Positions 1-10,056 of a stretch of 64,000 nucleotides of DNA are shown here, piece after piece. Within the stretch, counting starts at the first letter, position 1, and the number at the start of each line of letters is the position of its first letter. The notes under the pieces are model-generated. The model did not search any database and was not told the origin of the DNA. It saw nothing but the letters and a program-made list of their open reading frames with translations. The position numbers and the translations under genes were made by a program. This DNA is from Pohlia nutans (taxonomy: Eukaryota; Streptophyta; Bryopsida; Bryales; Mniaceae): positions 28,172,253-28,236,252 of the forward strand of contig CM040087.1 of NCBI GenBank assembly GCA_022496805.1, read 5' to 3'.

Positions 1-52
1 TCATTCCTTTTTCAATTACAGTAAGTGAAAAACGACACATTTCCTACTAGTG
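1..52. mobile_element. Right end of a CACTA-type element (partial)
   Basis: The stretch ends in ...CCTACTAGTG, the reverse complement of a CACTA terminus. It contains the same GTGAAAAACGACA segment as the right end of the complete CACTA-like MITE at 4671-4862. The left part lies outside the window. Confidence 0.35.
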
Positions 53-367
53 CTTTCAGTTGTCAAGGAGATTCAAACCTTGCACCTTACCAATGTTGAA
101 GAAGCTCCCCCAAGGCTCACTCAAGTACGTTCCTTCTCCATGTGCACCTATGTTGTCTTCGTGCTCTCCCAAACCGGTGGCTTGGGTGCTTGTGTCACGA
201 AGGCTTATTTGTAGTACAAAAAGAGGAAGTGGCAGACCAGGCAGCCCTCTTTGGTTTACGGATAATTCTATTATTTATCGTTAAAATTTCATACAATCTC
301 TATTGAAGCCAAGAATGTCAATCAAATTATGTATTCTAACTTCAGCCCCAAGTTTCATGCTTGCCAA

Positions 368-941
368 TTAACCCCTAAAGGACCAACCGTCCATTTTTTG
401 CACAATGTACGGATTTCATTCAAGTTTTATGACATTCTCATCGGTCGTGCACTTTTTGCAAGGAAAAAAAAATACTTCAAAATGTTATGGCAAGATAGCT
501 TCATGCATTTGTGATCCGATTAAAAAGGGGATGACTTGTGAAAATTTGATGCCACATTTTATGTTGTAGCGATTCACCAAAATTTTCTAAGATATTGAAA
601 TGTGCTCTTGAAAAATTAAACTCGTAAAATTAAGCAACCAAAAAGTCTCCAAAAATCACTGCACTTAGAGTATTACATTTCAACCCATCACTACAAACTT
701 CATCCATAGATTGTCAATATCTTCTTCATAATGGAATTACAAAATAATTTCAAACTTTATTCAATTTCAAAAAGATTGGTGATAGCAATTGTAGATCTAA
801 CCCTATGAATAGAATCTAAAATTCATAACGGAAAACTTTCATTCATACATCATGTTCAAAACATCCCTTTTATTTGCATTTTATAATGCATCTTTGCAAA
901 ACTACCAAATTTGAAAAGGAGTGAGATCGTTTAGAGGTTCA
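368..941. mobile_element. TTAA-flanked MITE, family C (degraded right end)
   Basis: The left end is TTAA-CCCCTAAAGGACCAACC. The right end is degenerate (ATCGTTTAGAGGTTCA). Length and internal sequence (TTTTTGCAAGGAAAA near the left; a cluster about TTTATAATGCATCTTTGCAAA near the right) match the complete copies at 32,828-33,389, 51,134-51,712 and 54,186-54,710. Taken as a non-autonomous piggyBac-like element; no coding capacity. Confidence 0.6.
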
Positions 942-975
942 TCAACTATACTAAGTAACCATTCGGTGTACGAGT

Positions 976-1384
976 TTAACCCCTAAAGGATGTTGGGGTA
1001 TTTTATACACTGGTAGTATCAGCATAGAGGTAATGCGAAGGGGTGTAAAGGTGTTAATTTAGAGGGGAGATTTTTTGAGGAGGAGCATATCCATGCACTG
1101 TGCATATGGTGATGTTCAAAAGCATTTCAATTTGTTGTGGGATCATAAAAAAATTATATATTTTTTCAATACACGATTCAAAATACGTAGAAAATGTCCT
1201 TTGAATAGCCATATCTTTTTTTCCGCATCACATATTATTAATTTCTTTTTTGTATATGTAGTTCTCATTCCAAGCTCCATTTCTCATATTGCAGTTTCTA
1301 TCAATATCATAGTTTTTGTGGTAAAATACCATATGGAAGAACACTTGCAACCCTTTTTGGCATGCAACCTCCATTAGGGGTTAA
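976..1384. mobile_element. TTAA-flanked MITE (about 409 bp)
   Basis: TTAA at 976-979 is followed by CCCCTAAAGGATGTTGG. The right end is CCTCCATTAGGGGTTAA with TTAA at 1381-1384. Both termini belong to the CCCCTAA family found throughout the window. The interior is AT-rich and has no credible ORF. Confidence 0.6.
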
Positions 1385-2418
1385 TTATACCGGTATACAA
1401 AACCAGTATTCAATATCCGGAGCAAAATGAGGAACTTCAAGGCATGTGAACATAGTGCCATTTGGTGCATTGAAATGAAATTAAGATAATTTGGTGCAAA
1501 CCTCCACACCAATCTAGTATGGATAAAATGACACTGAAGTAGGAGGCTCTAAACCCGCCACTTTAAGGGTTGTGAATTTATGAGGACACAGGGAGAAATG
1601 AGCATGATTTTTCACTAGAAGACAAATCTAAGCAAAGACCAACATACTTCGAATCAAAAAAATTGGATGTTTCTAAAATTAATTATGAATTTTTGAAGTT
1701 GAAATGACATGGATTCTAAAGTGGTGCTCTTCACCTTGCGTACATCCAAAATTTCAAAATGTTTGTCCTTGGTAAAGTACGAGTTTAGAACTATGGCGGG
1801 GTTAGAGCCCTCTACCTTAAAATGACATTTCCTGTATGCAGTCTTTGGTGTCAAATGGGACCAAAATAGTTTGGCCCAACTTTTCTGATGAACCCAAGCA
1901 ACAATGGTTGTCAACTCTACACAAATGGGCTGCATTATGATGAGGTTGTGTGTGCAGGCGTACACACTGGTAGAGAAGGACCTATAACCGCGGTTCAACG
2001 TCTAGGACGGTCATAGCAGCAGTGTCTATAGCACCGTCCAAGGACCGTGTAGTACCGCACCCTTAAAGAGAGAAGCATGGCAACCTGCAGCTGTAGCTGT
2101 AATGGCAGAGAGCCCTGCCATCCATCGTCCGCACGACCCATCCGTGACTCACGCTGCATTGCTAGCTCAACGTATCGTATCACCTCTGCAGCAGCTGCAC
2201 TCCATCACCACGCATTTGCATGCCATTCATAAATCTGCATTGCACTAGCTCAGCTTTTAGTACTTGATCGACTGCAGCTCGCTAGCTCAACGGTTTGCGG
2301 GCTCGATCTCTAACGTTACTTACAGCCACATCCAGCTGCTACATGTCCTTCTTGTTGTTGTTGTAGATACAGAACTGAGCCTCAATCGTTCTTGTTGCTG
2401 TTTTCTTGAGTGGTGGCC
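1385..2418. other. Intergenic region and 5' flank of the PDF1-like gene
   Basis: No gene is recognised. A decayed terminus (CTTTAAGGGTTG) lies near 1560-1577. From about 2000 the base composition becomes more GC-rich, as expected of the proximal promoter and leader of the gene starting at 2419. A weak TATA-like CATAAATC lies near 2229-2236; it is not strong enough to call. Confidence 0.4.
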
Positions 2419-3814
2419 ATGGCGGCAGGCAGAGTGCTGGTTGCGGTGCTGTTGTGCTTGTGTTCTGTGTCTGCGGTTGTGGCTTTTGAGAAGGAAGTGA
2501 AGCCCAACAACTACCCGAACTTCGAGTTCCATGAGTCGCCCGTGCAGGACACGGCGGAGGTGAAGCCTCAGTCGAACAGCTTCGAGTTCGCGGAGACCAC
2601 GCCCGAGGTCAGTCACCAACGTGAGTACAAGCCCAACAACTACCGTGACTTCAAGTTCACGGAGGACAACAGCAACAATGGCCACGACCAGTTCGCCAAG
2701 GGGCAGTACAACAGCTTCGACGCGAGCGACAGGTTTCCCAGTAGCAGCCACGAGACGTACACGGCGCAAGACGACGTGGTGTTCGATGCCCACCAGGGCA
2801 CGCAGGTGTTCTACAAGACGGGCGACGCGGAGTACCGCGGCTCCGACGCCAGCAACCGCTACCCGTCGTCATACGACCTGATCAACGCGCAGAACCAGAA
2901 CGAGAACAAGGCGGCGTACAACAACGAGGTGCGGTTCACGAATGTGAAACACGCGCCCGTCACGGTGCATTCCGAGAGCGGCAATAGCGGCTCCAGCCGA
3001 TTCTACACGCCGGCCAGTGACCCGGACTTCGCCTTCCGATTCGCGAAGCCTGAAGATAGTACCAACAGTTTCGGTGACAACGAATTCAAGGCGGACAACA
3101 GCGCGGATGAGAATGTGTACTCGCAGTTCAACTTCGACAACAGCGACGCCACGAACGACCCCACGGCCACGTATGGCAGCACCTCTCCTGTTCTCGCCGC
3201 CAACAATGTGAAGAAACAGGCCTCCCTTGTCGTCACCACCGGCCATGGCTGCGCCAACATGTAACCCATCTCACCCAACTCTTTTCACAACATTATCACA
3301 ATTTTCCACCCTTCCCAATCCGAAATGCAGCACAAATTTCGATTTGTGTTGATGCAGAGCTTGATCTGACCGGTATCTGTAAAGTGTGCAGCATTTCATC
3401 GTAGAGTGACATTCTTTCCTATTCTTGGTGCATCACATAGACTTGAGTTTTGTCACTGATGTTTGATTTGGTTTGGGCAGGTATTGGGCGGAGCACACGA
3501 AGCAGTGGCCGTCTTTCTTCACCGTGAACACGCAAGTCTCCCAGGCGTTCGGATTGAAGGCGGGGGATGTCTACGGCACTACCACGCTGTTGCAGGCGTT
3601 ATATGACAACAGGGAGGATGGGTACAGCCAGCTGCTGAGCCATGGAACGGCCGCGTTGATGAACGCCTACGCCATGCCCAACTACGGGATGCGCCATGAC
3701 GCCGTGATCGACCAGTTCCTGGGCGCGCTCTCGTCGCGATCGGCTGCCGGCGTTCAGGCGCAGAAGTTTCTCAATGCTAATCATGCCTATGGGCCTAACG
3801 AGTGTCTGAATTAG
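2419..3814 (+). CDS. Secreted PROTODERMAL FACTOR 1-like protein, two exons
   Basis: Exons 2419-3260 and 3481-3814 join in phase and give a 391-residue protein. The intron runs from GTAACC to TTGGGCAG and splits the Met codon at residue 281. The ATG at 2419 is in a good context (GCCATGG). Residues 1-22 form a signal peptide ending AVVA, so secretion to the cell wall is likely. Residues about 25-270 are a hydrophilic spacer rich in Asn, Asp, Ser, Phe and Tyr, with repeated NNY-x2-F-x-F and (N/D)R(Y/F)PSS motifs. The last ~110 residues, starting Cys-Ala-Asn-Met-Tyr-Trp-x2-His, resemble the C-terminal domain of plant PDF1-like proteins (YWxxH, LLQAL-x3-R-x-DGY, GTAALxNAY, late AAxxQAQxFxxAN and a final Cys). 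The family relation comes from remembered motifs. Spacer repeats loosely recall the FxxY repeats of polygalacturonase beta subunits. Exact function is unknown; a wall-associated structural role is inferred. Confidence 0.8.
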
Positions 3815-4670
3815 TTGGAGTTTATGATGTTCATGGAGACCTAGTCCAGTATGATTACGCTAGCTAGCTTGCTGTTATAATGTAATATTTATGTTAATTC
3901 GTTGGGCTGGCGATGTTCCTAATCCCTCAACGATGAGCTTTTGGTTGGTACCAGGATGCAGGGTCTGTAGGTGGCCGCACGGGTGATGCTTAGGCTCGTA
4001 CTCCTTTGTGGATTTTGTGCATGCCTTGTAATAACTGATCATACTTGCGACGGCCTCACATGTATTTGTTCCATCTCCTTATATCAATGTGCTTGCTGAT
4101 TTTTCTGTATACGCAATCGTTGACGTGGTGATGATTGGATCTCTCATTTCCCATTTACTACATTGAGTCTTGTCACATGTGTGTTATTGACAAGAGACAA
4201 CAGAGTTACAGTATGTCTATGATACAGAATTGAAGGGAGTAGTACGCCTGAGCTGATTTTAAATGGTTTCGGGAATTTGCTTTGGCGATGAAATATCCTT
4301 CTGTTTGTGTCAAAAAAAAACGATTTTAATTTAAGGATTGAACAGTCCAGGTGAGAGCTTGCATTTATTGTCCGATCTTCAGTCACAGTATTTTGATTCT
4401 GGCAGGACATTTGCAATATGTATCTACCTACTGAAAGTGGCATCATGAGTGGTACTCACCAACTAACTGGCATCCATGTGGCGAACTGCCCCTAGTAGTT
4501 GGGGCTATTCATTCTTGTTGGACTTTTGGCAACAGTTATTCTCCTTCTACCCCAACCAACTCTTCATTCACGTTGCTCTTTGCCTTCTTCTAACCCTATG
4601 ATATGATCTTCATTTATAGATTTTATTCATGCTGGTCTTTCTGCTAGAGTTCTTCTTCTACCTCAACTAA
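3815..4670. other. 3' flank of the PDF1-like gene; intergenic
   Basis: The first ~250 bases are probable 3' untranslated sequence (TGTAATATTTATG near 3880-3895, TTGTAATAACTG near 4026). No further gene, RNA or clear repeat was recognised up to the CACTA-like MITE. Confidence 0.35.
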
Positions 4671-4862
4671 CACTAGTAAGGAAATGAGTCGTTTTCACTT
4701 GCTATAAATGAAAAAGAAATGAAACCGCGCGAGGCACATAGGTTGCGTCGATGCCGGTTAGTGGTTTTGGTCTCAAGAAGACAGAAATCTAGGCACAATA
4801 TACCATCATTGTTCATTGTTGTCACAAAGTGGAGATGAAAAACGACAATCTTGCTACTAGTG
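4671..4862. mobile_element. CACTA-like MITE (192 bp) with TAA target duplication
   Basis: The ends are CACTAGTAAGGAAATGAGTC and the complement of CACTAGTAGCAAGATTGTC. Both are followed inward by a CGTTTT-CA block. TAA directly precedes the left end (4668-4670) and follows the right end (4863-4865), matching the 3-bp duplication expected for CACTA (En/Spm) elements. Confidence 0.65.
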
Positions 4863-5782
4863 TAACCCTTCATTCATGCTAGTCCTTGGGTTTTTCTGCT
4901 TTGGGATACTCAAGTGGATCTTTTCCTTCATCTACTCCAATTACTCTTTATTCACAGTGATGTTTGTGCTAGAGTTGGCTATAGTAGTCTTCTCCTTCTC
5001 TTCATCCACATTAATCTTTCGGCTAAAGTTATTCCTTTTCGGATTAAATTTTGCTAGAGTAATCTTCATCTTTTCTTCAAATACAATGGACTTTGGGCGG
5101 AATTTCTTCTTCTTCTTGTGCAATGCATATGACTAGAAGAGGAAGTCCTTCAACTTCCTGAAACTGGCATAAAGTGAACATTCCAAAGAATGTAAAGTGA
5201 GAAGCTCCTCAACATTCAAACTTCCAAACAATGAAGATCCAAGCATGGCACTGAAATCATAATAATGTACTATTTAAATATACAAATGAATTAATATACA
5301 AATGAAACTTCTAGATTTTCAATTTTAGATTCCATCTATTCGGTTTGATTTACCAATACTAAATGAACACTAAATGAATGTTAATTTTCTATGAGCTGTA
5401 GGTTAACTATGAATGATTACAGTGCATTTTTGGGATGCTCTTAGCCCTCACCTAGGTGTAATTTTGTATTTTCAAGGCATGCACTAATACCAATTTGAAA
5501 ATTCATAAAATTTTCAAATTTTATCAAAAAAACATATGATTTTCACTTTGATTCAACTCCTCTCAAATTGTGACACACTTGGTATATCCTCCAAGATGTT
5601 CAGATTGCATAAATGGATGGTGATAGATGCTTCCACCTGAACTAGAACTGGGCTTTCCTTATACGTTACACACGCAAATTTTCCCAGATGTCTCGGAGTG
5701 CACAAGATTACAAGAAGAAGCAGTCTGCATAAATTCTAGTACTTCGGACCCTAATAATAAAATGATTTGGTGCAGCTAACTT
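4863..5782. other. Intergenic, nothing recognised
   Basis: AT-rich sequence with pyrimidine-rich stretches near 4900-5120. ORFs here are hydrophobic, low-complexity readings of T-rich DNA without family features. Confidence 0.3.
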
Positions 5783-5796
5783 AGCAAGAGTAAGTT

Positions 5797-5858
5797 TTTA
5801 TTTATTTTTATTTCGACACAAATAAAGGGAACCCTTTACTGCAAGAAAAAGGAAAGAG
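5797..5858 (-). mobile_element. 62-bp retro-insertion with 14-bp target duplication
   Basis: AGCAAGAGTAAGTT occurs at 5783-5796 and again at 5859-5872. Between them is a T-rich run followed by GACACAAATAAAGG-GAACCCTTTACTGC. Read on the minus strand this is a short 3' tail ending in an A-rich run, shared with inserts near 39,730, 42,430 and 62,480. It fits a severely 5'-truncated LINE- or SINE-type insertion. Confidence 0.65.
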
Positions 5859-6092
5859 AGCAAGAGTAAGTTAGAACTTCCTCATGAATCTGATTTCCTT
5901 GGATCCTGAACTGAAGCTCTGACGCTCTGACAATAATTTCCAGCATGCCACTCCTCGCCTCTAAGGGCGGGACAGTGAGGGACCTGCGCCTCACTGCCCG
6001 CCGAGGGAGTCTGCCCGCCAAGGGAGTCTGCCCAGGGTTCCAGTTACGAGAGCAAGGGTTAAGGACGACTTGATTATGCGATAGAAACGTAC

Positions 6093-6448
6093 CAAAGTGA
6101 GCGTTCTCGAACAACTGCAATGGCTGGAACCGAAACCTCCAGACAGAATTTGTCAAAAACATATCCATCCTTTCGAACAACCTCTTCAATTTGCCGTAAT
6201 GCACCATCATCAACAACAAGCATGTGTAAAGCCCCTAGACAAACAACACAGGGGTCCTTCATGTTCCCTGTTATTGGCTCAGGAGCGTGTTCGCATTCTA
6301 CATCTGCTGTCGAAGTCTCCGCATTGCCATTGGTTTTTGTCAGTGCTGGAGGCTTGAGTTCCAAGAGAAGTGATGACGGGCTGGGAATTGATCCAGCAAA
6401 ATCGACGTTGCGAATGTTCAAGAAGCGAAGAACACATCTTGTACAAAC
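6093..6448 (-). pseudogene. PUS10-like tRNA pseudouridine synthase exon fragment
   Basis: A single open exon of 356 nt (~118 codons) has a credible acceptor (TTTTGCAG just before 6448) and donor (CTTTG/GTACGT at 6093/6092). The translation starts with VCTRCVLRF (Cys-x2-Cys). It then has an acidic variable stretch, a second Cys-x2-Cys (CVVCLG) and ends with VRKDGYVFDKFCLEVSVPA and a VVRERSL segment. These are features I associate with the N-terminal THUMP/zinc-ribbon part of plant PUS10, which makes pseudouridine 54/55 in tRNA. No other PUS10 exon is visible nearby, and part of the exon is duplicated in inverted order at 6849-7118. I read this as a gene fragment captured and moved by a transposon. 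Confidence 0.6.
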
Positions 6449-6493
6449 CTGCAAAACCTCATAGGAACACAAAACTTATGTCCAGAAAACTGA

Positions 6494-6840
6494 TTAACCC
6501 CTAAAGGACCAAGGATTCAAGGTTTCAAAGTGACAAATTTAATCGATCATATTGTGCAAAATACAATTCAGATGGGACCAAATTTTATATCACGGGAATC
6601 GATGAAGAACATTTCATGTGTTGGACTAAAAACAGGTCAGATGATGCATTCAATTTTACCGACAATTTCATTTTCTACATGTCCACTTTTGGATTCTTGA
6701 AATGTGGAGATGAGTCAATTGTATAACTTAAGATTGAGAGAATTGAACCTCGAGCAGCAGATTCTGAAAATTCTGCACAGAAAACTGGGATTCAACTGAT
6801 CCTTCAGAACTGATAAGAAATAATAAGAAATACGGTGCTT
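6494..6840. mobile_element. TTAA MITE left part (truncated)
   Basis: TTAA at 6494-6497 is followed by CCCCTAAAGGACCAAGG. About 150 bp of the interior (TGACAAATTTAATCGATCA..., ATCATGTG-like block) matches the degraded copy at 47,670-47,830. No right terminus is seen before the inverted PUS10 copy. The end coordinate is approximate. Confidence 0.45.
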
Positions 6841-6848
6841 GTTGTTAA

Positions 6849-7118
6849 TATGCTTGTTGTTGATGATGGTGCATTACGGCAAATTGAAGAGGTTGTTCGA
6901 AAGGATGGATATGTTTTTGACAAATTCTGTCTGGAGGTTTCGGTTCCAGCCATTGCAGTTGTTCGAGAACGCTCACTTTGGTACGTTTCTATCGCATAAT
7001 CAAGTCGTCCTTAACCCTTGCTCTCGTAACTGGAACCCTGGGCAGACTCCCTGGGCGGGCAGACTCCCTCGGCGGGCAGTGAGGCGCAGGTCCCTCACTG
7101 TCCCGCCCTTAGAAGCGA
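6849..7118 (+). pseudogene. Second, inverted copy of the PUS10-like fragment
   Basis: This plus-strand copy reads through the conserved VRKDGYVFDKF block but carries a frame change just after it: the block is read as an unrelated frame in the longest ORF. It retains the LSLW/GTACGT splice-donor region and the following intron start. Too short and broken to encode a product. Confidence 0.6.
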
Positions 7119-7411
7119 GGCATGCCACTGCAGAACACAACGCGTACTGTCGATTCGAAATCTTCTTATTGACTGCGTCATGCACAAGTCTGTCTGTCTG
7201 TGTCTCTGTCTGTCTTGGTAAGGTCCTATCCAAAGCTCACAAGGTAACTTAATGTGCTTAAAGAGCAACATTCACTGTGCTCTATGCACTTCGTAACGGC
7301 AATCATAACCATGGTTATCAAAAAATATGGGCAAGGTAGTACCTACCCTGTCGTTGGTCGCTGAAGTAGGTACTACCTCAATTCTTTTTTAATTCCCTCG
7401 ACTACCTTACA

Positions 7412-7651
7412 TTAACCCTAAACCCCTAAACGTCTAAAAATACCTTTGCGGCAAGTAGAATATCGTATATTTTTCTTGTATTTGGAATGGATCCACACTT
7501 TTAATGGGTTCGAGTTCAACAGAGAAGTTGGAATTTGGATTAATGCGGTTCTAATGAGCTATTGAGATCCTAACTTAGAGCTTTTTATTGGTAGCAAATG
7601 CCAATTATAAGGCAAAGTATCTATTATCCCTATGGGACGTTTAGGAGTTAA
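7412..7651. mobile_element. TTAA MITE, family F, first of an abutting chain
   Basis: Left: TTAA at 7412-7415, then CCCTAAACCCCTAAACGTC. Right: GGGACGTTTAGGAGTTAA, TTAA at 7648-7651. The interior (GGATCCACACTTTTAATGGG, GGTAGCAAATGCC) matches the inverted copy at 54,999-55,231. The right TTAA is shared with the next element. Confidence 0.65.
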
Positions 7652-7873
7652 AGGTCCAAAGAGCCCTTTTCGACAAGTATTATACAACAATATTCCATTG
7701 TATTTGACATGGTTCTACATCTCTAATGGGTTTAAGATCAAAAGTGAAGTTAAAATTCATGTCGACATGATTTTAATGAGCTATTGGGATCTAAGTTTGG
7801 AACTTTCTATTTACAAAAAATCTCAAGTATACGCCAACGTATCTACTATTCCCATCAGCCCTTTAAGGGTTAA
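7648..7873. mobile_element. TTAA MITE, family F, second in chain
   Basis: A diverged direct copy of 7412-7651 (shared TCTAATGGGTTTAAGATCAA and GAGCTATTGGGATCTAA blocks). It starts at the shared TTAA but lacks the terminal CCCCTA (reads TTAAAGGTCC) and ends CCCTTTAAGGGTTAA at 7870-7873. Confidence 0.6.
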
Positions 7874-8219
7874 ATGTCAAGAGGAGGTGGGCTGGGCAGC
7901 TATGAAGGCATCTAAAATTTTGGATTTTTTTATAAAAATGGCTTTACTAGCCAGCCACTGTTGCTGCATTGTTGAAGTGCGGCACTTTTAAAAAAATCCG
8001 TGAGTTGTCCAACCCCAACTCCTAATCAAATTGATTAATTTGATTGCTTGTGGATGATTCCACAATCTTCCAAATGAGGCGCAAGTTGAGAATCTAAATC
8101 GTTTTTTAGTAGCTTTCCAACGCACCAATCCTCTCTTGTTTTGGTTGAGGAAAACTACTTTTTCTAGATTATTCTTTTATAAAAAGCCCATGTGGCTTGC
8201 TTTGACGTTTAATGGTTAA
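7870..8219. mobile_element. TTAA MITE, family B, third in chain
   Basis: Starts at the shared TTAA (7870-7873) with ATGTCAAGAGG, lacking the terminal CCCTTAA of intact copies. It ends GCTTTGACGTTTAATGGTTAA at 8216-8219. Internal blocks (GAATCTAAATCG, AGTAGCTTTCCAACGCACCA, AAGCCCATG) match the complete copies at 51,716-52,106 and 61,311-61,687. Confidence 0.65.
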
Positions 8220-8993
8220 CCCCTAAAGGACCAATCAACCATATTATACTTGTTTTTTGGTCAAATGCCCCAAAAATCAAGTGTTTTAACTGTACCGTAG
8301 TAGGAAGGCAAGGTCGGCACTTTCATGTCGAATAATTAATTAAAGTTTGAAAAAGAGGGGTCGGCACTTTCAAAAATAATTATTAAAAAATTGGCTATTA
8401 ATAACTAACATTGAATTTTACTAGCGGCTACACGTTTTCCTTTGTTTTTTGTCTACAATTTTTGTTGACTTCATTTTTGTTGATTTCGACAAAATACTTG
8501 ATAAATTTATTTATTTATTCGGCATTTTTTTGGGGAATTATTTTCTGCCGACCTGCCTTCTTACTACGATATTGTAGTTGGTGTTTTCATTAGATGTTTA
8601 AGTTAAGTTATGATGCATCTTTTGACCGTTGGGATTGGAGAATAGACTTCATTTGAAGATTTTCCACCTTCGAGAAATTTGAATTTTGAGTGTTCAAAAT
8701 ACAAAGGGATTTCTAAAGATGCTCCTATCATAGGTCTCTTTTAATTTCTTCACTTTCAGTTTTTTACTCCTTGTAAATATAACTTTTATCTACCTTAAAT
8801 ATAATTTTTGATATTAAATTTGACAAAAATATAATATTCAAAATATCTTCGAATTATGTTGAAAATTTTGCCATACCTTCATAATGTTAATGACTATCTA
8901 TGAAAAATTATAAATCATACAATGTGATATTTCAAGTATGCAAATTATAGTGCTTTGACTTTTACAAAAGAGGTAAGGACCTTTAGGGGTTAA
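8216..8993. mobile_element. TTAA MITE of 778 bp, fourth in chain
   Basis: Left: TTAA at 8216-8219 then CCCCTAAAGGACCAATCAACC. Right: AGGACCTTTAGGGGTTAA with TTAA at 8990-8993. The termini are matching inverted repeats of about 14 bp. No credible coding sequence inside. Confidence 0.65.
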
Positions 8994-9234
8994 GGTCAGT
9001 TTCAACAGATGTGTGTCGAAATAGTTTAATTTTAGAATTCAGGCCATATAAAATGTCATTTATTTATTTATTTTTATTTTTTGAAAATTTACTAATTATG
9101 GCGTTTCAAATTTCACAAAGAACTTGAAGACATCCAAATAAAATTTTCTAAGATTTTTAAAAATAGTTGTACAAATTTTTCATATTTTAGACATATTCCA
9201 ATTATTGTCTATTTATTTACGAAACCGACCTTAA
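8990..9234. mobile_element. TTAA-flanked element with a different terminus (245 bp)
   Basis: TTAA at 8990-8993 is followed by GGTCAGTTTC. The right end is GAAACCGACC followed by TTAA at 9231-9234. The 10-bp termini are inverted repeats with one mismatch, unlike the CCCCTAAA class, yet the TTAA flank is shared with the preceding element. Confidence 0.5.
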
Positions 9235-9496
9235 CGTATGGTAGTATATTCAGAGAGGGTTTTAGTGAAGAATTGTGTTTTAAAAGGAAGTTGTTTGCAT
9301 AGAAGTCGTTTACATAACGGTGGTTGGTTTTTCAATAGTACCATTTCAATAATAATTAAAAGATATTAAAGAAAGGATATCATTGTGTTATCAAAAGAAA
9401 GAACACATATGTACTAGTAAATTCCAAAGAGCATCACAGATGATAGGTTATGACTTGAATCGTTTTATTTACGGATGTGCGTATCATCTCATAGCC

Positions 9497-10056
9497 CTAG
9501 ATTTTTTTTGATAACACTGGTCTTCAAGTGCTTTTTTAAAGTGGTTGAACTACTTTATCTTCATACGTGATGATTTTAATTGTCACTATAAGATACTCAG
9601 GTATAGTGCAGGAATTTGAAAAATTATGTTTCCCTTTTTCCTACCCTATATTGTAAAATTTTGACTTTAACCCGTAAAGGACTGTGAAGACATATTGTTT
9701 CCTCAATGTTTTTTCAATCTTGGATGGAATGCACAAATTTACTTAAATTTAGGGTTTAGGGTTTCACTAAGGAATTCTATATTTTTTTAATAACAGTGGT
9801 CTTCAGTGCTTTTTTAAAGTGGTTGAACTACTAGATCTTCATACGTGATGATCTTAATTGTCACTATAAGATACTCAGGTATAGTGCAGGAATTTGAAAA
9901 ATTATGTTTCCCTTTTTCCTACCCTATATTGTAAAATTTAGACTTTAACCCGTAAAGGACTGTGAAGACATATTGTTTCCTCAATGTTTTTTCAATCTTG
10001 GATGGAATGCATAAATTTACTTAAATCTAAGGTTTAGGGTTTCACTAAGGAATTCT
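9497..10056. repeat. Tandem duplication, two units of about 278 bp
   Basis: Unit one (about 9500-9775) and unit two (about 9780-10,055) are nearly identical. Both run from TGATAACA(C/G)TGGTCTTCA to GGTTTCACTAAGGAATTC. Each contains one TTAA-CCCGTAAAGGACTGTG terminus (TTAA at 9667-9670 and 9945-9948). The duplication therefore copied a MITE left end with its flank. Confidence 0.8.

Larger units (their letters stand above)
5970..7118. repeat. Inverted duplication of a PUS10-like segment
   Basis: About 250-270 bp at 5970-6223 recur in reverse complement at 6849-7118, separated by about 625 bp. The shared part spans the 3' half of the PUS10-like exon, its splice donor and the start of the next intron, ending in a GC-rich CCGCC-GAGGGAGTCTGCC motif. 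A 24-bp internal unit is duplicated in each arm. Transcription through it would give a long hairpin. Confidence 0.8.

Noticed and set aside
2320..2793. 157-codon minus ORF overlapping the PDF1-like gene
   Set aside because: Antisense shadow of the GC-rich first exon; Leu/Val/Arg-rich with no domain or splice context.
7412..7440. CCCTAAACCCCTAAA as a telomere-like repeat
   Set aside because: Only two imperfect units, and the sequence is explained as the terminus of a TTAA MITE.
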